This document shows positions 32,576-44,029 of a DNA stretch of 64,000 nt, piece by piece. The notes below the pieces were generated by a model. The model was not told where the DNA came from. It made no database searches and was given only the letters and a program-made list of their open reading frames with translations. Position numbers and translations under genes: made by a program. The stretch is from Verticillium longisporum (Eukaryota > Ascomycota > Sordariomycetes > Glomerellales > Plectosphaerellaceae). How positions within the stretch are numbered: the stretch's first letter is position 1; each line of letters starts with the position of its first letter. The stretch spans positions 2,046,001 through 2,110,000 of the forward strand of contig JAETXT010000002.1 in assembly GCA_019188255.1 (NCBI GenBank), read 5' to 3'.

Positions 32576-35126
32576 ATAGCCTCCCTAAGGTACCTAAGGT
32601 AGGTACCCAGGTAAGGACAAGTGCGGGGGGCAGGGCTGGGCTGGCGGCCTGGTGGCGCGGCGTGTCCAGCGCAGTGGAGGGTTCGCCGCAGGCCGCGTAA
32701 GAGCTCGCCTCAGGCGACTGCGGCTGCAGCCTCGGCTTGCATCAGCGCTGGCCAATCGGGGGCTGAGGGTGCGAAGGGTGGCCGAACGCCCTGGACGACG
32801 TCGCTCCGTGCGTTTTCTGAAGGGTTATAGGGTGAGAGTGAGAGAGGTGTCTGGCAGGTGACGTGAGATGGATGAGATGGGTGTGCTTGAGATGAAAAAT
32901 GGGTGCGACCTTGAGATCATTCTCAGTCGGTGTAGGGCGCGGCCAGTTGTGATGCCTTGGGCGAGACATGACTTGCACCTTCTTGCAGGCTGCCATCCGG
33001 TGTCTGGGGGCCTGCTGGGTCGGACAGCGCGAAATGAGTGGGCGAATGCTGTGCAATGCGCGGCTCGTGATCGCCGTGCGGGGACTCAGCCGGGCAGGCC
33101 GTCGACGATCAGCACTTTTCCACGGGCTTCCTTGCCCAGTCTGTTGTGCCCTGCCCAGGGGAGACGGACACGCAAAAGACTGCCCGCACCCCCAATAACT
33201 ACATTCTTCACTTCAGTCTCATGTCGTCTCCCCCACACACCAAAAGGCGACGACGTCCGGTACTTTCACACCGAAAGCGCAACAAGACAGCGTTTTAAGC
33301 GCCGCGGCAACGACGCTAAAAGAGTCTGCCGTGGGGCAGTGTCCTGGACAAGCACGACGAACATCGACCGTCAGACACCGTGCCTGCAGCTTGATGATGA
33401 ACCAGATCATCCGCACCACCACCACCAGCTTGCCCTGGTAGGAGAGCCTCCCCTCGCTCCCGCGCCTGTCGACCGGTCAGAACCATGTCGTTCCTCCGTT
33501 GCGTACGAGCTCGTCATTGGTGCAGGGAACCCCCCCCGGTTGAACCAGAGAGATTCACAGATGCGCTGCGTCGTCCGCTGGGCCCGCCCGGCCGCTCGCT
33601 GGGCCTGCATCAGGTCCGTCCGTTCCCTTCCCTACCCCCCCGGCACTTGTATTTTTAGAACTATCTTTGGCTCACATCCCGTCGCATCCACACCAAGAAG
33701 CAACTGCACTCCCCGCCCACGCGACGTTTCCCGCATCGCACCAATTAGCCTTTTACCTTGGGCCCCTCTCGCGTGGGTAAAAGACCCAAGCGAAGCCAAG
33801 CGACCTGCCTGACCTGCCGGACTGACATCAACACCACCACTGCAAATGCAACCTTGACTGCTGGATAAGATCATGGTGCCTCAGGCTGGAGACGCGCCGC
33901 GTGGCGTGCAGCAGGACCTTTCCCTCATCACTGCTCATGATCGTTCGAGAAGAAGCGTGCATCTCAATTTTGATCCACAACCAATAGGCCTGGAGTACCC
34001 TCCCCTCCCCCCTAGGAACCAAACAACTCGTCGAGAATCGTCATTTTGACAAGAACACATCGAATCGCTGCTGACAGGCATCTGATCAAGACTTGATAGG
34101 GTCACTGACAGCCGCCCAGACCAGCTCGCGCGAAACTCCCACTCCACTCGCTCCCCCTCAACAACCCTGGCTTGCGTCGCCCCTTGTGTCTAAGATAAGG
34201 TAGCCAGAGGACCCTGACCTGCCCCCATGTTCGCCGTTCCTCTTTCATTCCAGTCAGTCCCTTCAATCCCCACTGCCCCCTCTCCTCCCGCGACGTCTGA
34301 CCTCCAAACATGCCCCCGCACCCTTCTGCCTGCTTGTTTACTTCTAATCCTATCGTTGCAACTTCATCAGACGTCAACGCTCAGTCGCAAGGTGGGGCGA
34401 GGCGTGTAGATATATGCCTTCTTTTCTTCTCTTCCTCTCTGCTGCTGCAAATTATGAACAAGCCCATGATGCCAATCGGCGCAAGGCGCGGTATGCTAAA
34501 CATAAACAAACTCCCCATCCAGCCAAGGTGGGGTGAGAAGGGTTGAGGCCGTATCAAGGACAACCATCCAGTTGCCTGCTCCCCTTCGCCTCCCCCTTTT
34601 TGGCCCCGAAACGCCGTTGCACGCTCGCTCACTCGGTGTCGCCCCAGCCAGACTCTGATCAAGGGCCTTTCTTTCTTCAGCTGAGGGCCGAACTCCCCCC
34701 TCCCCGGCTCGCAATGCTGCTGGTCCTAATCCCGCTGAATCCAATTCCAGTATGCTCAGCGACCTTTCCGTTTCCTTCGTATCTTTACAATATGCGCGCC
34801 AGCCAAATCTCGTCGTTCATTCGCTGCTCAGGGCGAGCCGGCGTTCGTCGCCGGTCCGGTGAAAGCCCCGAAGCCACCGTGCTCTGCCATGCTGTTCTCG
34901 GGCTTCATCGTGCCATTAAGCATGGGGCACAACCTTGAAAAAAAAATGACTGTTAGCATTCGTCCTTTCTGTAGATAGCACGGCCATGTCATCTGAATCG
35001 GTGAATGTAAAACGACATGTCAGTCTCCGAAGCCCGCTGGAGCTGAGACGAGGCCGCGTCAGATAAAATAAATCTGATCACCCAGGTGGATTGACAGGCC
35101 CTCATCTGTTGGTCCTTGCTGTATGC
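32576..35126. other. Large gene-free interval before TAF1
   Basis: Two and a half kb with no recognisable gene. An open frame of 314 codons (32868-33812, +) reads as Arg/Pro/Cys-rich with many Trp and no family resemblance, and GC-rich random frames of that size are expected. From 33100 to 34800 the plus strand is pyrimidine-rich in patches like a fungal 5' leader, yet no coding sequence follows, because TAF1 is on the other strand. A non-coding transcript is possible. Confidence 0.35.
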
Positions 35127-38100
35127 TTAATGCTTGTTTCTGTGTTTGTGCCTCTTGTTCGACACAGGCTCCACCGGGGGTTCCGATGGTCGTTGGCGTT
35201 TGGGCTGCCGGTCAAGAGTCATGGTGTTCTTGAACCCGCCCACTTTTGACGGTGGCATTGATTTCGTCCGAGCCAAGCCCGGGGCAAGCGGGGCAAGTTT
35301 TGCCGGCCTCTGCGATGCGAGCTTGAGCCTCGCAGTGGCCGCGGCGACCGCCTGTTTCGCTTCTTCCAGACGTTTCGCGTTGGCCGTCGCTCGAGTGGCC
35401 ACGGTTTGTCTTTTCATCTTGTCGAGGGAGCGCTGCAGGGCCTTGCATGGAAACTTGAAGGGCTTCGTGTTCCAGGGAGGAGGCAGGTGTTCACGCGCAG
35501 AGGGCTTGCGCGACCTGTTTTTCACGGAACGAAACTCGACAACGGGATCGGCCCTTGGCCATGGGGTAAGGGGGCGAGGGGGAGGGGGAGGGGAGGGGAC
35601 ATGGTGGGTAAAAGAGGAGGGGTTCGTACTTCTTGTTGGTCTTGATGTGGCCGACCTGGCCACAGTTGTTGCACTTTCGGCTCGTTCCTGTCGCGACCTT
35701 GTCGGGCTCGGGTGATCCACCGTCGCCGCCGTTACCCGACTTGGGGTGGTGAATGCCCTTTTGTGACTCTCTAGCCTTTCTTCGGGCCTTGTTACGATTG
35801 AGCCTCTCAAGCTCCTTGTTGATTCTACGAGGTGGTTAACCAATTGATCAGCATCTACAGAAGGATAATGCGTACTCAGCCAACGTGCGGCGGTCTTCCA
35901 CATGGTGTCCGGTTGGGTGTCCTTCGTAGATGCTAAAAAAGCGGCAATGTCAGCTGGCATGGCCCAGAGAGGAAACTCGAGACCCGAGAATGGGTCCATG
36001 GGAAAGGGGGTAGTGGGGAGTCGTTTGGTTGCTGCGTACTTCAACTCATCGAGTTCCTTTTCTCTCCGGCGCTTGATGTACCGATCGATGATGACAGGGT
36101 CGTCGAGAATCACAACACGCTGCTCAATGGTGCCGTCTTCACCCTTGACGTCCCGTGTGATCTTGAGGCGCTTGTGGTGGGTGCGGCTGTTGGACGTCAG
36201 TCCGGTAATTTGACTGGCACCCTCATCCACATGCGCAGGCGTTTGCGACACGTGCGTGTTGAAGCGATCGTCCTCATCAGCCGGAGGGGGGACAACAAGG
36301 CTATCGTCCTTCTCAGAACCATCGCCGAGACTGGCCTTCTGCTTCTCCCAAATTTCATGGATGCCCTTCTTGTACATGACTTCCTGCTCCTTGACATTGT
36401 AGGCATGTCCGTTGTAAGCTTTACGCATGGCGTCTGGGTGTGCTGCCATGGCGTCAGCCGCCGTCGTGTGCGATCCACCTTTCTGGACCGTCTCAATGTA
36501 GCCTCCCTTCATCGATGTTCGGATGAAGCTGAAGCCAAGGCCATGGCCGGTAGGGTCACCCTCTCCGTGCAGCTTGAGCATCGCCTTGCCGGCACAAGCA
36601 TCTATGAAGGCCTTGCTTGTCTTCCAAGGGGCCATCTTATCGGCCAACTTGTCTTCATTCTTGTCGGCAGCCTTCTTTCCACCCTTGGCAGTACGATCAT
36701 CATCCTCCTCTTCAACGTCATCGTTGTCTTCGTCGAGATTGACGTTGTTGGGGTCGAATCCGGCGTCTTCCAGAATCTGCATGCCCAGCTGCATGCCATC
36801 AATAAGACACACATCCTCGGGCTTGACCATCGCACGAATACCGGCCTCGTCCATGAGCGTCTCGTTAGGCTTCAGCTTCCACTGTCCCTTGTCCATCTTG
36901 GCATAGACGAGGAATTCCTTCAACTTTTGTCGGTTCTGAGCGTCCGTAGATTCGGCAATGTGTTTTGTGATATCCGCTAGATTGACCACACTGTGGGGGC
37001 TGCGTCTCATCATGCGGTACGACATCATCTTGATCCTGTTCTTTGAAGCGTTCGTGACCTTCCTGCTGTGGGGGCCGGGGACTTCCACCGATGGGAATGT
37101 TTGACCGACGACGTAGAGATGGTCGATGTTGTGAAGGTACCACTTTGAGCCTTCCACGCCAGTCGAGCTGCGAACACAGAGAAAATCGGTGGACCGCGGC
37201 TGGTGTTTAAAGATTGGCGCCCTGTACATTTGGTTGTGCAACGTAGGCATGGTCTGGCCAGCCTTGACCTCACCAAAGATGGCAAACGGCGACCTATCCT
37301 CCGGATGCAGTACGTGAGATTCGCCAACATCCATCTTTGGGGGCACTTCTTCTTCGTCCACTTGTCGTTTGCGGTAGTAGTTGATCACACGGTTGCCCAT
37401 GCCAAAGTTGGAGAGGACGGGCGGGGTTCTCTCACAGTATTCGAACAGGACAGCCGTGCAGTTGTCGGTGATACCCAAGTCCTTGGTGGATTGGAAAACC
37501 TCGTGGGCCTTACCCTTCTTAGTTTTCCGTTTGTGGTATGTAAGCTTGTCGAACTTGATTGTCTGCCTCTCATGTTTGTTGAAACGGAAGTTAGGTCGGT
37601 GATAGCCGTGGCCGCGAATATCCAGTTTGACCTTGTAGTACGGCCAGGCTAGTCTCAGGGCAGGCATGCTGTGCTCGACACCGAGGTTGCCCAGCGTCGC
37701 TCTGACCTTGTGCTTGTGGTTCTCCTTGAGGGCCTCGTACGCTTCGTCATTCGACAAGTTGAAGCGCTGGAAGATGTCAGGCTTCGATTGCCCACTCGCC
37801 ATACGAATGAGCGTCTTCTCGGTGCGCTGGCGCTTGGGACCTCGCTGAGACTCAGTTTCTTCAAGCAGCAGATAAGGATCGTTCATGTCGAGGACGACTC
37901 GTTTCGCGCCACGCTTCGTCATCTCTTGGAACAAGTCAAACGATGGCGCCGTGAAACGTGAAATGTCGGGCAAGCCAGCCGGAAGGGGGATCCGGACTTT
38001 CTTGCGAGGCTGTACAGCGTTGTCATCCTTCAAGAACAGTGCATCCCAATCGTCGTCCGACTGGTCATCGTCGACTGCAGCCCTCTTGTGGCCTGTGACG

Positions 38101-39086
38101 TTCTCGGCTTCAGTCTGCGCAGCGACTTTGGTCTCAAACTCCTTTTCAGTGTGGTCGATGTGCACCGCCCAGTCATCGCAAACCATGTCGATGTCCTGGA
38201 GGCTGAAGCCGCCAACAGTCTCCGAATCTGACTCGAAATCGATTTCCACGTCCTCCTTGCCATCCTCGTCTTCAGGATCCGGCACCGAACAGTCCACCAG
38301 GTTTGATAGCTCAGCTGCGATCAGCCTCTGTTTTCGTGTAGCCGCGGCAGGCCCCGGCACCCTGAAGGCCTTCTCTTGGTCTGTCGCGAGTTCAAGCGTA
38401 AGCTTGCTGGTGATCAGAGTCTTGGGTTTCTTGGTCGGCTTCTTCTCTTTCCGGTAGGCCCTCTTGGGAGGGAGCAGCTCGTTCCACCGTAACGTGATGC
38501 CCGTCTCGAACGCAGGCCATGTTTGTTTCACAAGCTCGCCAGAATCGCCGGGAGGAGGTGGGATGTCGGGGTCCTGGTTTGTCGCAAGTGAGGAAGGGTC
38601 GGTGTTGAAGTTGAGGTCACGATATGACTCGGGGTCCTCGGGGTCATGGATATGCGGTCGCGGTGATGTGGCGTCGGCAGCAGGCTCGATGGGTGATGAA
38701 GGGCCATCGCCAAAAAGATCATCAGTATCGTTGCTCGTTCCTCCATCATCCGTCAGACCGGGCACGGATAGCGACGTTGCGCCCGTCGCTTCCTCCTCCT
38801 CCGGAAGGTCATCGTCACTGATATCTTCGTAATCTTCGGCATTATCAGCCTTGTCGGTCTGGTCGAAGGGAGTGTCGTCGTTGAAGTTGATGCCGATGCC
38901 CTGCCCCTCTTCAGCCTTGGCAAGCAGGTTCTGGATGTTCTCGTCATCAGCAGCTCGCTGAGCTTTCCAGTCCACGTCGGATTCGGGCTCCTTCTTGGAG
39001 TCAGCAGCGTCGGCAGGGGCTGCATCGGGCACGATGATGTCCATCTCGTCGCCGTTGACGGGCGTAGCGTCCTCGCTTGCAGACAT
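35127..39086 (-). CDS. TAF1: TFIID subunit TAF1
   Basis: Exons 39086-36040, 35932-35876, 35824-35630 and 35514-35127 (proposed) give 1228 residues. The acidic N-terminus (ISDDDLPEEEE, DDLFGDG) corresponds to the TBP-binding region. The large central DUF3591 domain runs from about residue 400 to 900, including WPYYKVKLDIRGHGYHRPNF, RTPPVLSNFGMGNRVINYY and FLCVRSSTGVEGSKWYLHNI. After introns of 107, 51 and 115 nt (GTACGC, GTACGC, GTACGA donors) comes the helical ELERLNRNKARRKARES and the zinc knuckle CNNCGQVGHIKTNKK, conserved in TAF1. As in yeast there is no bromodomain. The last exon (KPSAREHLPPPW... to KHRNKH) is the least certain part. If all three introns are retained the frame stays open to the same stop, but the knuckle is lost. 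Confidence 0.9.
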   Translation of the reverse strand: MSASEDATPVNGDEMDIIVPDAAPADAADSKKEPESDVDWKAQRAADDENIQNLLAKAEEGQGIGINFNDDTPFDQTDKADNAEDYEDISDDDLPEEEEATGATSLSVPGLTDDGGTSNDTDDLFGDGPSSPIEPAADATSPRPHIHDPEDPESYRDLNFNTDPSSLATNQDPDIPPPPGDSGELVKQTWPAFETGITLRWNELLPPKRAYRKEKKPTKKPKTLITSKLTLELATDQEKAFRVPGPAAATRKQRLIAAELSNLVDCSVPDPEDEDGKEDVEIDFESDSETVGGFSLQDIDMVCDDWAVHIDHTEKEFETKVAAQTEAENVTGHKRAAVDDDQSDDDWDALFLKDDNAVQPRKKVRIPLPAGLPDISRFTAPSFDLFQEMTKRGAKRVVLDMNDPYLLLEETESQRGPKRQRTEKTLIRMASGQSKPDIFQRFNLSNDEAYEALKENHKHKVRATLGNLGVEHSMPALRLAWPYYKVKLDIRGHGYHRPNFRFNKHERQTIKFDKLTYHKRKTKKGKAHEVFQSTKDLGITDNCTAVLFEYCERTPPVLSNFGMGNRVINYYRKRQVDEEEVPPKMDVGESHVLHPEDRSPFAIFGEVKAGQTMPTLHNQMYRAPIFKHQPRSTDFLCVRSSTGVEGSKWYLHNIDHLYVVGQTFPSVEVPGPHSRKVTNASKNRIKMMSYRMMRRSPHSVVNLADITKHIAESTDAQNRQKLKEFLVYAKMDKGQWKLKPNETLMDEAGIRAMVKPEDVCLIDGMQLGMQILEDAGFDPNNVNLDEDNDDVEEEDDDRTAKGGKKAADKNEDKLADKMAPWKTSKAFIDACAGKAMLKLHGEGDPTGHGLGFSFIRTSMKGGYIETVQKGGSHTTAADAMAAHPDAMRKAYNGHAYNVKEQEVMYKKGIHEIWEKQKASLGDGSEKDDSLVVPPPADEDDRFNTHVSQTPAHVDEGASQITGLTSNSRTHHKRLKITRDVKGEDGTIEQRVVILDDPVIIDRYIKRRREKELDELKYAATKRLPTTPFPMDPFSGLEFPLWAMPADIAAFLASTKDTQPDTMWKTAARWLSTHYPSVDADQLVNHLVESTRSLRGSIVTRPEERLESHKRAFTTPSRVTAATVDHPSPTRSRQERAESATTVARSATSRPTRSTNPSSFTHHVPSPPPPPRPLTPWPRADPVVEFRSVKNRSRKPSAREHLPPPWNTKPFKFPCKALQRSLDKMKRQTVATRATANAKRLEEAKQAVAAATARLKLASQRPAKLAPLAPGLARTKSMPPSKVGGFKNTMTLDRQPKRQRPSEPPVEPVSNKRHKHRNKH

Positions 39087-40153
39087 CGCGTCGTTGCCTC
39101 AAGCTCCTCCGAGGTGGCCCGCGAATGTGGAAGTGCAAGAGACCATACCTTTCCGGTTGATCAAGGCGTCTCTGCAGCACGCGAAAATGATGGCGCGTTG
39201 GGCAATGCGGCTGGACAGCGTTTCAACCGATGGGCGACGAAAGCAGGGTAGGTAGGTTGGAGAGTTCACGTCGAGGCTCCGAATTTCGTATGACTGGAGC
39301 GCGGTCGCTGCATGCGTGCCTCAGGCAGAATGCTTAAGTGGCTTGCTGAGGGGTGGATACGCGCCAGGGCGATAATCTGGGGGTGGGGCAGGATTGTTCC
39401 TGGCCGCGTCTTGACGTTTCTCTACCTTTGTAGCTGTTGAGGAGAAGATGGTCTGAGATGATTCAGAATTGCGCCATACATATGTTAAACCTGCCTTCCT
39501 GTTTAGTTTTTCTGTCTCAAAGGTGTTGCACAAAAGTACAGAACACGTTCGTAATGCACGAGGTTGGCCTTGGCGAGGTGCACGCAGGTGGCTTCGTGAC
39601 GAAGGAAACGTATACTTGATGACCGCCCAAATTCTAGGGTATTTATTCACCAAGAGCACCCTCGTCGCGTGGTGTATAGAAGGAAGAACGAGGCAGTTGC
39701 CCAGCTCAGATATGTCAGAACATGCTTTACAGCTCCAAGGTGTTGCTGAAGCCTTGGCTCGATGGTACACCCCGTATGATTCCCACCCAGCAAATTTGAA
39801 TGTATAAATTAAGAAAGTGTACGAAGACCATTGATACAGCAACGTCAGTCAACAAATCAAACCCACAAGCACAGACTGCTGCAGGATACCACTGACGCGG
39901 TTGCACGAACAGTCACCTCAGCACTTCAACGCCAGTTTTATGAATCACTTTACTCTAGTGCCCTGTATCCGTACATCGCAAAAAAGCAAAAACACATCCG
40001 TTCCTATTCGAGGCCGTTTTGTGTTCCGTGAGCACGATGCTCATCCCAACTCCATACGCCTGCTGCACCCGACTACGCCGTGAGCCCCTCTCGGGCCCGC
40101 TACCCAATCCTCTCTGTCAGGCGGAGCACCATTGACTCGCCGTGCGTAATCGT
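39087..40153. other. Interval between ARP4 and TAF1
   Basis: A 1.07-kb spacer between two minus-strand genes: TAF1 promoter on the left and ARP4 3' UTR on the right. A 173-codon minus frame (39321-39842) shows no family resemblance and is not counted. Confidence 0.4.
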
Positions 40154-41628
40154 CTACTTGCAGCGCTTCTCCACGATGTTGACACCGTTCTCCTCGTACT
40201 CCTTCCTCGAGATCCACATCTGGTGGAAGGTGCCCAGACTCGCCAGGATGCTGCCGCCGATCCAGGCGCCGAAGCGACGCTCCGTGGTCAGTCCAGCGGC
40301 GTGAATCTTGATCTTGGAGCCGGGGAACATGGCCATGAGCTCGTTGTTCAGGCGGTCGTTGAATCCGTTCAGAAGACTGGTGCTGCCGGTCACGACAATG
40401 TTGCCGAGCAGGTTGGGGCGCAAGTCAACATCCACGGCGTTGAGAGCACTGCGGATGAGTTCGGGAATGGTCTGCGACTTGTTGACTGTGGGAAGATCCT
40501 CTGTCGGGAAGGCCGCTGCTTCGTCCCACATGCCCTCGGAGACGCGGTACCGCTGCTCGCGCCACATCTGGTTGCCGCCGTTGGGGAACTCGTAGATCCG
40601 TCCGGGTTGCGTGCGAACATACTCCTCATTCTGAGGCGCCAGAAATTTGCCGGGGCCCCTCCAGGTCTCGACAACGGACTCCTTGAATTCGGTGATGACG
40701 CGTCCATTCTCGTATTCGACGAAAGACTTGTCGATGCTGAAGGGGAAGGTGCGGGACTTGAATTGCGGAGGGGCGCCGGCATCGACGGGCGTCTTAGACT
40801 CGACCATGTAGGTAGGCACGACCTCGATCTTGGGTTCACTCGTACCGAAAAGGTGGCGAACCTGGTCCGAGAGCCACAGTCCAGCGACGGGAGATCTTTG
40901 GATAGAGCGCTTGAGACACATGCCGTCGTGAATGGCGGTGACGGAAGTGTTGGCGCCACCAACATCGATGACTAGAGCGCTCGCCTTGCCGGCTGCGAAG
41001 GCCGAGAGAACAGGGGTGCGGCTCATCCAGACGGCGGGGCAACCCCCGTTCTCCATGGCGACCTCGCTGGCCTTCTCCCTTGCCTTGGGTGTGTTCCATG
41101 GCGCCTCGCTCATCAGAAGGGGGTTCTCCTGCAGCGACTTCTCCTGTTCCTCCACGTCCTCCATGGCCACGTCGGCAGCCTCGCCGTTCTCTCCCTCGCC
41201 TTCCTTCGGGTCGTCGTTGAGGCCGTTCTTCGAGGGCGGGGTCTGCTTGAATGGTTGCAGTTGGTTGGTCAACATGTACTCCCACATCTTCGTGGCGGTG
41301 TCCCAGTCCTCCACCACGCTGTCCTTGTTCATGTAGTTGCGAACTTCGAAGTCGGGTCGCGCGATGAGGTATTCGTCACCGAAGAAATCCTTCTGGACCT
41401 CCTTGTTGGTAGTGCGGCCGTGGTAAGAGGGCAAGATGGACTTGGGAACGTCTTCGCCCGCGAAACCGGCGCGCGTATGGCAGTAACCTGGGTCGAGCAC
41501 CAGGGCGGAAACCTCGTCTAGGGTCAAGTTAGGAATATGCGCGGAGGGGCATTGAAAGGGACGGCGCGCTCACCTCCTCCATAGACGTCGGTCGGCTGCG
41601 CCGCCGACGACAAGGGTTGCTGAGACAT
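40154..41628 (-). CDS. ARP4: Actin-related protein 4 (NuA4/SWR1/INO80 subunit)
   Basis: Exons 41628-41574 and 41517-40154 give 472 residues; the 56-nt intron (GTGAGC...CCCTAG) joins DVYGG to DEVSALVLDPG. The start MSQQPLSSAAQ is the family start. Actin-fold landmarks are phosphate loop 1 (LVLDPGYCHTRAGFAGED), phosphate loop 2 (LVIDVGGANTSVTAI), the adenosine loop (VVTGSTSLLNGFNDRL) and the C-terminal RRFGAWIGGSILASLGTFHQ. A Glu/Lys-rich insertion at about 110-150 (KEGEGENGEAADVAMEDVEE) is typical of Arp4. Arp4 is nuclear, binds actin, and is shared by the NuA4 acetyltransferase and the SWR1 and INO80 remodellers. The gene is intact. Confidence 0.94.
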
Positions 41629-41860
41629 CGTCGCAACTTGGGTGTTGAGGGGATCTGATGCGATTGTTTGACGCGAATTGAATTGAGGTCGTGGCGCGTC
41701 AGGTGGGTGATGGAAAGCGCATAGAAATGGCATGCACAGCTCGCGAACGAGGGTTGGAGATGGAGCTGTGTATGCAAATAAACACTAATCAATAACGAGG
41801 GACTTGTGTTTACTGGAGCGGCACGTCGGCTTAGTCATATCTATCACCTCCGATCTCTAA

Positions 41861-41963
41861 GGTGCCTACCTACCTTACCTTACCTACTACCTACCTACCT
41901 ACCTTACCTAAGGTACCTTACCTACCTACCTACCTACTTTAGGTACCTAGGTACCTAGGTATA
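41861..41963. repeat. Low-complexity CCTA/GGTACC tract
   Basis: About 100 bp built from ACCTACCT and CTTACCT units ending in palindromic GGTACCTAGG repeats. Smaller copies of the same motif occur near 17320-17350, 18755-18780, 32585-32610 and 55941-55960. Confidence 0.85.
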
Positions 41964-42199
41964 CGAGTTTCCAGTCTGTCAATGGATTATGCCCAGCACG
42001 TCAGTAGTCCCTACAAGTTGTGTACAATATGTACATTTTGTGTTTTACATTGAGTATCTTCTCAGCCAGCGACCTCACATGTTCAGCTTCACAAAATGAC
42101 ATTCTGGTTAATTGTCTAAATCTACATCTTACTCCTCTTCCAATGTGGTTTTCTCCTTGTTCTTGCTGAGTCTTTTGATGAGTCAACCACCATTTCTTT

Positions 42200-44029
42200 G
42201 ATGGACCAGCCATGAGTGCTTGGCCCTGCTTTCGCTATCACTCAGATGCGCCGCCCACTCGTACACCACCGGATGAATTTCGTAGCCGTCTTCACCTTCT
42301 GTTGCCTCGATCAGAGAGTAGCGAAGGAGAAGGCCGATGGTCCGTCAAAACTACACCTTGCTGCTGGCTCTCTTCATCGGCTACACTGGCCACTTGACGG
42401 ACGGATGGATGACTTGCTCCCACTGCCAAAATTCCGTGCCATATATACTCGTCATCGAGAATGGCCCAGAGGCGGAGCAGAGTGGCAGCGGTGTCGCTTT
42501 CGTTCTTGATCTGTTGGAACGAGGTCGTTTAAGTGGTACCCTGCTTCCCCTGCTGATAGTCCAAGAGTTGGCCTACTTTCGAGGACGCCAGCTCGTCCCA
42601 CTTGTGTTGGTAGATCTCCAAGTACATGGCTACACCGACCAGTGTTTCCCGGAGGTAGGATGCCGCCTGTGCCAATGCTCCATGGTACTCCATCAAGGAG
42701 GCCGGGGAAGCCAGTCGGCGTCGGGCCCTATCATGTCATCAGGACAGGCTCAAGGGTATCACCAACGCCTCCGAGTCCGTGGAGCACAAAGACCCTTCTC
42801 CCCTCGTCGGTACGACCGCGATTGGAGCATGCGTTTCTCTAATCTAGCCCTGTCAGAAGGTCTTTCGACGAGGCAGGCGGACACGGGTACGCCCCGAAGG
42901 CCGAAGGACGGCCTGTAGGGCCCTCGAACTGTGGACAAGGCGAGATGGCGAGCAGTCGTGGAGGGCAGCATGCGACTGACTGCGGGAACAATCGACACAT
43001 CTTCATCACAGGGCCACGGGCACATGCCCGCATTTGCTTCAAGACGTCCTGCGACGCAACATAGCGTCCCGTCGCTGCCACAATCTCGGCCTTCTTCTTC
43101 GCCTCGTCCATGCCAATTTGCTCGAGGCCGCGCACGACGTTGAAGCGGAAGTAGCGGCCGTCATCGTCGAGGTCGGCTTTATCGCGACGAAAGTTTTCAG
43201 CCGTGTTCTCCGTCTCCGGGGCGAGTGTCATCAGCGTTGCCAAGATTCCCAACACGTTATCCCGCAACGGTTGGAGGGCGGGCACTCCCGCGCCGATCGA
43301 CACTAGGCACCGCAGACTATCCCGCAGGCTGGCGCCCCAGACGTCCTGAGCCTGGGACCAGAGGACGGCGACGGGGTTGTTCGCGCCGAGGGCGCCGTCA
43401 ACGAACTGCTCGCCAAAGGGGCCAATGGCGATGGGGTCGAAGAAGGTAGCCGTTGCCGAGGTGGCGCGGCAGGCTTCCCAGACGGTGGTGCAGTCGAAGA
43501 GGTGGGTCGACCTCGGGGAGCGGAAGCTCGTCAGACAAACGGTGTCGCCAGTTTCCTTACTTGTCGCGCACACGAATCTGTAGGGTTAGCAGGTGGGTTC
43601 GGCTGGGAAAGGGACAAGAATGGAAGCGTACACCCGACACGAGTCGGAAGCATCTCTCAAGAGCATGTTCTCGTCGTGCTTAGTGCGTACGAGGATCTGT
43701 TTGATGGCCCGCTCGAGGGCTCGGCTGTCAAATCTGCCCCGAAGCTTGCCGTTCATCCTGACCCTGTGGTTCTTCTTCTTTTCGAAGATGCCGTCGCACA
43801 TGGAGGTGAAGGCAGTTATACATTCGTCGACGGACATGCGTAAGCGCCCTAACATGACGGCGATAAGGCCACCAGTGTTGGTGCCGCCGATCATGTCGAA
43901 ATAGTCACAGGGCTTCGGTGGGTTGTCGGGGTCAATGGTGATCATGAGACTGCGCAGGATCATGAGGGAGGAGAGGCTGCGGACGCCGCCGCCGTCGAGG
44001 GCGAGCAGGCGGATGTCGCCGTCAGGCAT
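42200..44029 (-). pseudogene. Decayed patatin-NB-ARC (NLR-like) gene
   Basis: Exon 1 (44029-43632) starts MPDGDIRLLALDGGGVRS, the patatin oxyanion loop. A 54-nt intron (GTACGC...CTGCTAACC...TACAG) leads to an exon from 43577 (FVCATSKETGDTV) that carries the DGALGANNP dyad Asp loop. The nucleophile elbow reads GGTNTGG: the Ser codon is AAC (43877-43879). After about 42950 the gene is broken, but its remains continue in order in shifting frames: VERPSDRARLEKRML (linker), VFVLHGLGGVGDT (P-loop with Lys replaced by Asp), ALAQAASYLRE, LLRLWAILDDEYIWHGIL and YEIHPVVYEWAAHLSD (C-terminal NB-ARC/winged helix). The NB-ARC core between P-loop and helices is missing. Intact relatives are fungal NLR-like proteins with patatin effector, NB-ARC and TPR/ankyrin repeats, involved in non-self recognition. 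Confidence 0.8.

Noticed and set aside
32868..33812. 314-codon plus-strand open frame
   Set aside because: Arg/Pro/Cys-rich with no domain, no codon bias and no family resemblance; expected by chance in GC-rich DNA.
39321..39842. 173-codon minus frame between ARP4 and TAF1
   Set aside because: No homology or intron signals; lies in the TAF1 promoter side.
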